Positions 42,980 through 54,400 of a stretch of 64,000 bases of DNA are shown piece after piece (positions within the stretch are counted from its first letter, which is position 1; each line of letters opens with the position of its first letter). The notes under the pieces were generated by a model that worked only from the letters and a program-made list of their open reading frames with translations, searched no databases and was not told the origin of the DNA. Both the position numbers and the translations under genes were made by a program. Source of the stretch: Ascidia mentula. Lineage: Eukaryota > Chordata > Ascidiacea > Phlebobranchia > Ascidiidae. The stretch lies in the NCBI GenBank assembly GCA_947561715.1, contig OX387199.1, forward strand, positions 2,919,001 through 2,983,000, given 5' to 3'.

Positions 42980-43898
42980 ATGCATTCAAAGGTAAGCAAT
43001 AGTTGTTTTGTTGTTTGGAGGTTTGCTGTTAACCACTCAGTCAGTAGCGGTCTATTCTAATGTTTTGTGTTGCAGGGATTTTTTCTTTTTGTTCTTGCCT
43101 CGTGCTTTTCTGCTTGTTTTTCTGAGTGCTGTTCACCGCTTTCACCTCACTTCAACTTAGAGAGAGCGAAAAAACGGTCTCTACCGACTGCAACGAAACG
43201 GTATGTTTTTTAAAAAAAAGAGGGGTCTATATATTTTTGCACAGTTTTCTACTCAAAGCGCATTTGAAAGGAGAGATACCATCCAAATAGGCCAGGACAC
43301 TTGTTGTAATATAGTACTTAACCACCAGAGAGAAAAATGTTCCGATTGGAGGGCATTGTTCTTATAAATATCACGTGAAATTACTGGTGAAAACCAGGCT
43401 TATAATAGAAATGCCCTGATTGGAGAGCGAACCTTTGTGTTCGTGGGGCCCCTTTTTCCTTCATGGCTTACCTCGATTGGCGTGGGGCCTGGTGGTTAGT
43501 TGCACCGACTGCACCGACTGCACCGACTACACCTACCGCACCGGACGCACCCCGTCTCGCAGGGCCTGCAAAGTACTAAATGTTCATTTTATTAAAGGTT
43601 TCTGAATGAACACGGTTGTTTCATGAACGCAGCAAGAAACGTCAAGAACGATTTGAAAGGCTTTGCTCGATCAACGACCGTCTTTTATACGTGCCCACGT
43701 TTACACGATAGTGTCATACCGGTTGTGCTTTGTCACCGCTACTGCGTTGACGTCCATTCTTGCCGAAACATGACGTCTTACAAGAACACCCCGGTGACGA
43801 TAGGACTGAGACTGCGCAAAAATACTCAATTTGTTACGGTCCAGGTTCCAGTGGCCTGCCAGTGTTCGGAAAGACGACCATCTGCCCCGTGTCCATAA
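42980..43898 (+). CDS. IL17: IL-17-like secreted cytokine, copy 5
   Basis: Exons 42980-42991 (four codons, MHSK), 43076-43200 and 43598-43898 give 145 residues. The signal peptide continues GFFLFVLASCFSACF. A basic stretch (ERAKKR) before the phase-2 intron may be a processing site. Exon 3 starts with RFLNEHGC, then FYTC, VVLCHRYC, YKNTPVTIGLRLRKN and VQVPVACQC, the IL-17 pattern. Potential N-glycosylation at RNMTS. Exon sizes match copies 2 and 4 (exon 2 is 125 nt in three of the five). Poly(A) signal AATAAA near 44233-44242. It lies 1.4 kb beyond the retrotransposon, which therefore splits the cluster. Confidence 0.79.
43500..43550 (+). repeat. Short 10 bp minisatellite
   Basis: About three exact and two decayed copies of GCACCGACTG in intron 2 of IL-17-like copy 5, just upstream of its last exon. 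Confidence 0.7.
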
Positions 43899-45256
43899 AA
43901 TGACACGACTGTCCCTGTTTTTAACGCCACGGCCTGTGGTGGTTATTAATTTCTATGAGTGTAATAATCTTCCTACTTTTAACTATTGGTTGCTGGCAAT
44001 TATTTTTGTTCGCTCATATTGTGCTAATTGTCAATCTGATTGTGTATATATTCTGTTAACTCCGTGTCGTTGCTGTAAAATCGCGTTCATAAAACAAGCA
44101 CGTGGCTTGTGTTGTTCTTCGTCCTTTCTTTTCGGAAGAATCCCAACAAAAATTTAAATTTCGCTTCGAAATAATTTTCTTCACGAACTGTTACCAGCGT
44201 GGCCTAACTGCAACCCAGCGGGCCAATGTCCCAATAAATAAAGATTATTTTGTGTTATTGTATACTACCAAACAATAGGTTTGTATTTAAATTTCGTTCC
44301 GTAATTCCGTATATATGTGTTATCCAGATATTTGATAGTAGCACTGGCCCGCGGTATAAACTAACGGTTTGTTACGGCAAAATGTAGCTGGACCACAGCA
44401 CTGAGTTAGACAATGTACAACAACAACTGCAAATCGTTCGATTTTAATTGTATTAGATGAAGGGAAGCTTGCAAACAAACCGCAACAACAAAATAATGTT
44501 TGTGACGATATCAGCCAACATGCATTTCGTAGAGAGATCTGGGTAATATTTGCAGCCAGGTGGAGGTAAAGAGCAACAACATGCATTGCTTCGGCAGGAA
44601 TTGGCAGCATCGGTCAAACGTCCGAACCATTTACCAAGAAGAACGCCTGATCTGGCCAGGATACCCTGGGTTCAAATCCAGGTGTGGTAAAAAAAATCTT
44701 GTGGCTCGTTGACAAATACAAAATAAGACGTTTTTCCTCAAAACATAGAAATATCAAACAAATACTGTCAATAACGGGCATTATAAACTGTCCAGCAGAA
44801 AAATCACATTTAATCGAACACATATATAGTAGAGGGTGTGTGATGTAGCATAGTACTGCAATAGTGACGTAACAATGAATCAAGGAATATTTGACAAAGG
44901 CACTTGCTGATTTGGGAAGGCGGAGTACGATTTAGGGATGGTGCGTATTGAAATGCAGTGCATTGAATGGGGGTTATGGACGTTTTGTCAGTGAAACATT
45001 CACGGATTGTTGTCAATCGTTACAACGCATAAGCTGCACCTTGTGAACGATGGTCGGGAAACACGACATTTACGCTAAATTTAGCCTGTGTACAATTCGT
45101 TTTGTCGAATAAAATGCTTCATTGGAGTCGCAAGAGTACCAGGCATTCACGTCCATACTTGCGTGCAGCAGAAATCCAGTGGTTGTTGCTTGAAACTTGA
45201 AAGTTATTCCGGGACCCATAGGCAGAAATTGTATGTTTTTTCTCGTGAAATTAATT
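43899..45256. other. Intergenic with a SINE copy
   Basis: 3' region shared between IL-17-like copy 5 (+) and the voltage-sensor gene (-), which converge here. The only recognisable unit is the tRNA-derived SINE at 44602-44690. No gene supported. Confidence 0.5.
44602..44690 (+). repeat. tRNA-derived SINE copy
   Basis: Carries GGGTTCAAATCCAGGTGTGG (B box) and an upstream GGTCAAACGTCCGAACC with ACCAAGAAGAA, matching the right arm of the inverted pair at 28869-29184. Confidence 0.7.
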
Positions 45257-48200
45257 TCAAAGTTTACTTGAATCTTCCTGCAAAAAAAAATGCGGGAAAA
45301 CTTCACGCTCCAGTAAGTTTTATGACGTCATTGGAACTTCTACCGCACTATCAGTAATTACTTGCCCGAAATAAATATCAAGACCTTTTTTTCTTACAAC
45401 CAATACAAAACGTTTGTCATAAAACTGTCAAAAACACGCTGTGCTATCGAAACTTACCTCGGGGTCCGTGTGGCATGACGTAACTACATTCGAAGCGTTG
45501 TCGCGTTTCGACGAGGTTCGTTCTTCAACTATTGTCGAGTCCGACTCCGAATAGGAGGATCCGATCTCTGTTGCTATGGAAACCGATGTGGTGGTGCCTG
45601 TATAATGACGAAGTTATTATGACAACAATGGCATAAGTTATAATATCCAACGCTTGCGAATTTTTAATTATTTTTACACCGGTGGAAGTACCAAAATGAG
45701 TAACAAGTAGTCTTTGATCCCTTAGCTTAGATTATATCAGCAGTAACTTACAAGATCACTTTCATGGCAGTTTATATCTGACGACAACGCTGATGTATTT
45801 AATAAAGCGAAGGACGGCAAACAGCGTAGGTACGCTGTAATTAACCCCTTGTAACTCTTGGCTTAAGTGACTAAATAATTGGTCTTGTGGCGTCATAATA
45901 GGATTGTGCACTCAGTGAAAACTAGATTGGTTTTCAAAAAGGGACAAAAATGGTTGGGTTTTAACCATAAAACTAGTTGGTAGTCAAGAAGTGCGAAAGT
46001 GCTTTTAAGTAATCAAGATCACGTGATTCCATTAGAGGCTAAGGACGCGGAACGCGAATATCTTTGATCTCAAGCCAGACCTGCGATTTTAACACGCGTT
46101 ATTTCATTCGAAAGCCTGATGTTGTCCACGCGTGCATGACCAAACCAAAGTCGATTCTATGCAAAGGGTTTTCGTTTTGCTGTTCATTATAAGAAAGCAA
46201 ACTTTCCCATGTGGTTGAACGCGTCACCACACAAGGATTAGAACGAACATATGACGAACAAAATAGAAATAGAAATCCGTATTAACCTAAATAGCTGTAA
46301 AAAGCATCAACCCCAAGCAATCACCTCATGTGGTATATCCCACTAACTTCATATCATAAGGTCCGATATTACCTTAATAAATATAGATTATCTTGTAGAG
46401 AATTTAACACTGGCATTCGAAGGGATATAAGTGGTCTTTTATCGACAAACTGGAAGGCAAATACATACTGTATATGTTACATACTATATGCAATACAACA
46501 CAGGAAGTGTTGACACTGTGCGTCCACGCAAGGTTCCTTTGATACACACGAAAAATGGTGAACTGAAAGTGAAGTAGTATATAAGTTCGGTAATATTTTA
46601 TGATCACTTTAGTGTTTGTTCAACGATGAACAGAAATGCGTTGTGGTTGTTTGCCAAACATGCCCGTTGTTATGTGCATTTATGACAAACACGCAATATT
46701 TAACCACAAGCGCAGGCAACTAATACAATTCCGGCCGATCGTTCTGATTCGACTAACTTATTTTCTCTGTAACAAACAGTGGTCGGATTTTATCAAGATA
46801 TGGAATCTTTATATGGTATAAGCTGACGACCCGAGCCGCAACCGTTGCCACCAAAGGTACGTAACTAACTCGTGATCGTCTGCAAGGCCATTGTGAGGTA
46901 ACAAAGGCCATAAAATTGCCAGAGGGCACAATTGTGATCCACTGTTCTCAACTTCGGTTCAGTGGAGTTTGTGTACGTCACCAAAATTATACCATTCCCA
47001 CACAGGGATTGTACGAAATGATTTTGTTTTTTATATGATTTCGTTGATGGGAGATAGGTGTTACTTTTGGCCGTTTCATTTGAAATTCAGTTTGTTGACG
47101 GCGCAGAGCATGAATGTGTTTATCAGAATCCCATTATTAGCGATCTTTATCGCGAAGAAGCGTTGCACCTAAATCCCTTGCTATTACACGACCGACACCT
47201 ACATAACACGATTGTCACAAGACTGTTACGTCATAAAGGCGATTATTAAGAACAAGCCCAAGGCGTGAGGTTCAAACCAACAATAACAAAGACTTACGAG
47301 AATGGTTTCCTTCGGTCAACATGGCTGATGATGTCATACTTCCGATGCCCTCGTCACTGTCGCTTGCAGTGACGTCACAAGTTTTTGCAGTACCGTCGCT
47401 TCGAATGACGTCAACAGGGGGAGCACCGTCTTGAAGAAGGCAATATCCCACTGTCCACGTTTGGTCAGCATTATTTGTTGTTGTAGATGGCTCTAACAAT
47501 GACGTCATATCTCCTGATGACGTCATGTCGCCTTCCGAATGAAGTTGGCCTGAAGTGTGAACGAATATGTAGTACAGTTTATGGAAAAAATTGCAAAATA
47601 TCTGGCATACCGTGCGTAATTACGTTGAGGTGTGACGTCGGCGTGACGTCAGGACGTTGTGACGTCAAGTAATCGTCGATTTGGGTATGACTGGTGGAAG
47701 GTTGGTCGCGTTTACTTCTGTGAGATTTCACAAAAACTTAAAGTTAAACTAAGTTCGACTTTTAACTAAATTCAAGGTAATTTAGATTAATGGGACATTC
47801 CTTATATGCACGCAACCAACATAGCAAATTTGTTTTCTGTTTTGCGTATATGTTTCACACAAAACAAGCAAAATTCGGAAAACAAATCTACCCTAAGGAA
47901 AAAAGCTGTTCTTCATTAACAGTTTATAACTTACCTTCTAATGGAGTCCTCCCTATGATGAACTACTATACTCGGAAGACTGTCTCTAGCACGAAGACGT
48001 TCGGGTGTAGAATGGTAACCAGGGTTATCTATTCCAAGCTCAGTACCTGTTTCCTGCAAAGATGTAATGGTTTTATGAGTCTTTATTGTTATTGTTGCAA
48101 CTTTTTCAATAGTATGGCACAACAGGGCCTAGAAGCTTTACACATTACTCAGTGTTTGTTACATTTGCAAGATTGTTTAAAACCACAGAGCAAGTCGAAA

Positions 48201-50770
48201 CCCAACTGTTGGAAATATCAAAGGGAAATGCTGTCAAATATTACCTCTTCATACTCACGCTTGCTTAGAGCAAGAGCTTTTTCCAAGTCAGACTCATAAG
48301 AGCTTTTCTTGGGTAAATTTAACTTGGCTTTCTGGAGGGTCTGTTGAAATTCTGGATCGCAGTCATCACCATCTCCAAGGTGTGCATGGAGCTGCTTTAT
48401 TTCAAACTAAATACAGAATAGACAAGTCCTAAATAGATGTAATTACTGCAACAAAACATCATTTATTTTCCCAATAACAAAAAGAAAATCTGAATTAGAA
48501 CTTACATCTTTGTCAAGAATCTGGCGTGTAAGCCTTTGGTTGAGAATTTGCATTTCAGCTTGGCAACTTTCAACTTTAGCCAACTTTGACCTGTATGTTC
48601 TCTTGGTGTTTGTAATATAATCTGCACAACACAATGCCAAAATCAGGAAAAACAAATAAAAAACATGAACATTACAATCAAGATCTACTTTTTAACGATT
48701 GTTGACAAGTGAACAAAAATTAATTTGTTCACATTTTATGCCTAAATTAGTTTCATGCAAAATTTTTTCCTGGCTGCACTTACATTGCACAAGGCTGTAC
48801 AGTCTGATAAATCTGAAGAAGATAATTAAAGATATTGCATCAAAGGGACTTTGATATCCAGCGGCTAAAGTAGCAGCAAGGTGGCATGCTAATGACACTG
48901 TTACGACCGCACTGTCCACAACCTGTTATTAAGAGACCAAAACATTAGAATGTATAAAAACAAGCAAACTTGTCTTTTTCACGAGTAAAAAAATATAAAT
49001 GCTGTTGCTGATTCACATTGTTGTCTTGTTAAATTTAGTTCCTTAAGTTTATTTGACCATTGACATTTAAAAATCGATAAAAGATTTTTATCAGAAATCA
49101 TTCACACCAAAGGGTAAATGATTTCATGTACATATATATAATTGTCATCAATTTACATTTACAAGGCTACAGAATTTGCCCTTAAGCCATTGCGGAGCAA
49201 ATAGATCAGATTACAGGAACACATAGCCCATTCACAGAAGCTGACAACATTATTAGGACAAAAACGAAAAATAAAACAGTCCCAGGTTAAAACTTACAGC
49301 CACTATGCTTCGGGCAATGTGGACTTTCCAGGCATAAAAACGCAGAATAACCTGTAACAAACAAACAAGTCATTAGGCTACAACACATCTGATGTTAGTC
49401 CTTAACCAAGGTTCAATCAAACCTCTGGGGTTCATCAGAAATAATCTAAATTCTGAACTACAAACATATGCTTGCATAGTTTTGGTGTTTTATGTTTTCA
49501 ATATTTTACTAACTGGGGTGTGCTTGTATGCTTTAGGAACAAAATTGACATTTGCTGATTGATAAAAGTTAAAAACTACTGCTCTACTGTCATGATCACC
49601 GAATGAAGGCTTACTTCTATAAAAAATATACACAACAGAGAGAAAATCGTCCAGTGCAAAGCAAGTGAAGCAGAAATAGTTCCTGGTTTGGGTTCCACTG
49701 ATTCAGTGTTGGTTGATTCAGCATCAACACTCGTTCCCTCGCTATCTGGTCCTGTTTAAATGACAAAAAGCACAATATTTTATAATCATTTCAATTGGTA
49801 ACCTTTGAACTTGTATCGGCAGTTACAAAAAATAACAAAAGATCAGATATCAAAAAGTACCTCTCAGTAGATCAAGGTCCAAAAGCAACTCTGCAAGAAT
49901 CATAAGAACAAGCAAAAATGTGGTGATTAGAACGTAGAGGTAGCACAGTCCATTTGACAGGATCTTCCTCAGTGTCTTTGTACCTAAAGGAAGTAAAGGT
50001 TCAATAACTAAACAATGACAGGTGACAAGATTGCATCGTACAATGCTTGGTTATGTAAAAACACACACACAACAAAAAAAAGTGAAAAAAATGCATTATT
50101 TGTCACTGTAGTGAACGTGATTTGATATCGTCGTACCCACCATAGACACAACGACGCTCTCCTTGGGGTTGTTGAGAAATTTGCTGACCATCAGCATCAC
50201 AACAGCATAAACAATGGGCAAAACAACTTGAACTAAAAATCAAATTTATGAACATGTTTTATTTTGTTCAATGTAAACAAGCTCTACATGCATGAAATGT
50301 TTGTTAATCTTAATGATCTGACAAACCACACAAAGAATTGAAGAAAACTATGTAAATTTAGTTCTACATTAAATATGTAAAACTTCTTGTCATTTATATA
50401 TACATATACTTGTTTATACTCATTGGGCCACACATTTTTGGTGCTTAAATGGGTATCTGAACTTCAAATGTACAAAATATTTTTTATAATTGGCACACCT
50501 GGATTCCATATCATCGCTACTGGAAGAAATGGAATTGGCTTGGGGTGGAACCGTTTCAGTAACATAAATTTGATGCAAAGCATCGGAGGAAGAGGTCATT
50601 TCAGTAGGTATTGATGACTTTGACTTGTCTTTTTCTGATATCTCTGATGAAATGTCAATTAAAATTTCATCTGCAGCATCAACCCTAAAACATGAAAATA
50701 CAACAAAAAGATGTAGTATGCACATAGTAATATTAGGTTACAAAGATTGTACTTACCTGATTTCTGACAT
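45257..50770 (-). CDS. Voltage-sensor-domain protein, HVCN1/TMEM266 type
   Basis: Minus exons: 50757-50770, 50499-50684, 50141-50232, 49861-49983, 49615-49751, 49298-49351, 48784-48922, 48506-48621, 48259-48406, 47935-48046, 47611-47717, 47298-47549, 45458-45597, 45257-45277. All phases join; about 546 residues, close to human TMEM266 (531). An acidic/Ser-rich N-terminus leads to a cysteine cluster (CFAHCLCCC, about 70-80). S1 follows (LRKILSNG to ELLLDL), an acidic S1-S2 loop, S2 (with FIEVILRF), S3 (VVDSAVVTVS), S4 (FFRFIRLYSLVQ), a helical segment like the HVCN1 coiled coil, then a long cytosolic tail ending EDSSKL. Family acidic residues in S1, S2 and S3 are kept. The S1 aspartate that makes HVCN1 proton-selective aligns with leucine, and only two S4 arginines remain, so proton conduction is unlikely. 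The exon at 47611-47717 is inferred from phase and splice sites only. Confidence 0.75.
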
Positions 50771-51495
50771 TTTTGCTCAGGTCAATAACGACGACGTTAA
50801 AACAAAGCCTAAGCCTATAAAAAAAACGTGTGAATTATACTTGCATCAAAGTATGTATAATTTACACAATTGAACAAATCAAACGGAGCGACAGAGATGT
50901 CGATTTCTGCCGAATTGACCTGTTCTAAATAACTTCTACTTATGTTCTGTGGAGTGGACTGTACTGTACTTCTTCCCGTGATCACCTCTTAGCCAGGAGA
51001 AAGTAAACAATCAATCTTTTCGCGCATAGCCGCTGATGCGTAACACAGGGTTTATTTTTTGTGATTTCCATTCTTTGACAAAAAAAACAACCTTTTTGAT
51101 GTTTATTAGTTTTTCGGTGTTGCTGAATAATATTCGCATTTTATTTAGCGGTGGTAAAGACCATCCTGGGGCATTTTTTCGAGTTAATATACCTGCAAAA
51201 AAGCGTCAATATTGCAAAACAAGCCAAAACACAAACTTCACAAACTTTATTAAATTGTTAAAATTAAGCTATTGTACAAGGTTTATCGTTTGACTGTGAG
51301 CGCTGTGAGCTACCTTTCTATAGTGCTGTGCTTTGTATTATTTTGAATGTTTTGGGACTTTCCCGTTTGTCTAGCATTCGTCCGATTTCGCCGGAAAGTT
51401 ATCGGGCGATAAATTGTTTTTGATTTATTTCCATTACGCATTTAGTTTTGCGTGAGACATTGTTTTTGAAAAAGAATCATCATAAGACAAAAGTT
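50771..51495. promoter_or_regulatory. Bidirectional promoter region
   Basis: 725 bp between the start codons of the divergent voltage-sensor gene (minus) and THOC1 (plus). No TATA box is placed with confidence for either gene. A shared regulatory region is inferred from head-to-head arrangement. Confidence 0.45.
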
Positions 51496-54400
51496 ATGGC
51501 TACGGAGTTTCTTTTTCAAAAATCAAGGCAAAGTTTTAAAGTAAGTTTTATGTCTAAAACTTAAAATTTGTTCAGCCTACCTTTAAACACGCATACATGT
51601 ATGTGCAATCAGTAAATGTGGTATGTGGCAATGCACCAAATATAGAAACCACGTCATAATTAATATAAGTGAATACACAATTATAATTGGATCATTCATT
51701 AAAGGTAGGCTAACTATTGTTTTTGTTCCAGGATACTTTGCTTAAAGACATCAAGAAAAAGAACTTCGCCACTTTAACTCAATTTGTTGAGTTGTACAGC
51801 AGCTACGCTGGTACAGAACCAGAAAAACGAACTGTGTCTGATCAGACCCTCCGCGATTTACTACAAGAGAAAATTAGCAAAAAAGATGCTCCCAGAGGGG
51901 CCACAACCGTAGCAGATGTTCTGAACATAATAACAGTTTCTGTTTCTATTGCTAAACAAGGTGCTTTTCCTTATTTTGAAATAAGCCTGAAACACAAACA
52001 TTTTGTGTTAAGATTGTCACCAATTAGTAGGCCTATTACGATTTGTATGTTTCTTTCATTATTTAAATTTTAACACTAATATTTAAACACATTGGTATAA
52101 CATGTTTTTGTGATTGCTCTACTTTTGCTGTAGGTTTTTGCTCTCCTAGTATGCCTTTCATCCTGGTCGGTGATATACTGGATTGTCACACCCTTGACCA
52201 ATGTGACGAAGTGTTTCAGTACATTGAAGATAGGGTGGCGACGTGGAAATCCGGTGTGTTTTACCAAGCAGGTAATTGGAGAAAAGCAAAAATTGTAAAA
52301 TTCTTGTGACATGTAGATAGAACATATAAAGATATTTTGTGTGGTTGTGTGTGACCATATTTGTATTTTAGGCAAGAACTATCTGTTGCGAATGTGTAAC
52401 GACTTATTGCGTCGTCTTTCACAATCACAAAACACTGTTTTCTGTGGAAGAATTCAACTGTTTTTGGCAAGGTTGTTTCCTTTATCTGAAAAATCTGCAC
52501 TTAACCTGGTAGGTGTCCTCCTGAAATTCTAAAAATTTGTAGTGACTGATCTACGCTCCTACTTTCATGTCTCATAAACACTGCAGGTGAGTCAATTTAA
52601 TCTGGACAATGTCACAATCTTCAACAAAGCTCCAGATGGAAACAAAGCAAAGGAGGCGAATGCAGAAGCAGAAAAAGACGAAGTCATGGATGTAGATGCT
52701 ATTGACATAAATGCTGAAGAAAATGACTTGAATGCAACTGCAGACAGGTTTGAAACAGTTACCATCACAATTGCAGTTATATCTTTTAAAATGAAAATCC
52801 TTGAAATTGTTTGTATAATTTTTCAGCAATGAAATTATTGACTACAAACTGTACAATGATATATGGAGTCTTCAGGATATGTTCCGGTATCCAATCCAAT
52901 GCTACAACAAGGATCTATGGGAAAAATTTGTCAAAGTGCGTTGGGTGTTTTATTTTTCGATCTGCACTTTTTTTGCACAATCCAAATTATTTGATCCTCA
53001 TTTTATCCAGCACGCAGACTGCCTATTTAAAGTATTTTCAAGTTACAAACTTGAAGATGTTCCAAGCACAAGAAGACAATCTACTGGACAGCAATCAAAG
53101 TATGCCACTGTTGCTGTGCCAACCATTTTTTTGACATCACATTTTTTACGCAGATCCTCGTTTTTTAAATTTCTTACTTCTGAGAAACTCACCAATCTTC
53201 AGCTCAATGATACCATGTTTCGTCGACAAATTCTCACTCAATTTTTAATTCTATTCCAATATTTGACTGCTATCGTAAAGTTTAAAAGGTGAGAAGGCAA
53301 TGTAAATGTATGCACTGAAAGTAAACAAACCTGTTTGTAACATGCATTTTTTTTCAAAAACCTTTTTGGTTGTGGAGACGATGCAACATGTGTACACTTG
53401 CTAGATCGTGGGTGCACATATGAGGATGAATGCTTAAAACCTATAAAATATTCAGACTTCTGGTTGTGTGGCAACCTCATTGTTAGCATAAATGCTTGTA
53501 TTTTCAAAAGTACATAAAAGCAACCTTAAAAGTTTGCTTAACAATGATCAGGTGCAACAAAAATGTTATAAAGTAACCAAATACTCAGAACACATCGTTT
53601 TATGTGTGTCTTTTTCCAACAAATGTTGGGGTAAGTTTTTGATATGGTGTTGATCGCATTGATTACCGTCACACATTATCAATATATTCTATCAAATAAA
53701 TATTAACAACACCCTATCCATGACCTGTATTAAACAGTGAACTGAATAAAACAACTAACATTGTAGCAACAACATGACCTTGTCAGAGGGGCAGAAAACT
53801 TGGATCAAGGTCACAACGCAGAAGATTTTTGAAATCCTTGATGAAACTCCACCGAACGGGAAAGAGTTTTCAAAATACGTTAGGGTAAGTACCCAAGACC
53901 TAAACCATTTCTGATTTTGGTTGCATGGTGCATTTGAACAACTGGATAACTTAACTGGTGGAAAATAATTATTTTTGTAGCTTTTTCTTGTTGTGTATTG
54001 ATGTTTCTTGGATTTTAGGCATTTCCTTGATTTTGACAACCTCAAATATTACTAAAGTCTGAAACTACTGCATAAATTTTCTTTTACTTACAATATTTTT
54101 GCAGCATATTCTGGACAGAGAAGATTACTGGATTGCTTGGAAAAATGACAGTTGCCCCAGCTTCATGAAAACCCCTGAAAAGTCATCAGCCAACAGTCAG
54201 GCACCAGCAGCAAAAAAGAGAAAGCTTGATGAAAACCAGAATAGTGTTGGTGATGACTTTTTGGCTGGCAAACCACTTGGCATTGGAAGGTAAATTTTGT
54301 AGAAATGAAGCAAGGCCATTTGTTTTAAGATACTGTGTCCAACATTTGTGGTTTGGTTTTTGTGGCACATTTAGCGGTTAGCAGAAAGATACCAAATGCA

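Noticed and set aside
50141..50232. Extra hydrophobic helix in the voltage-sensor gene read in another frame
   Set aside because: That frame contains a TM-like VVLPIVYAVVMLMV but does not match the phase of either neighbouring exon; the Cys-rich frame joins both.
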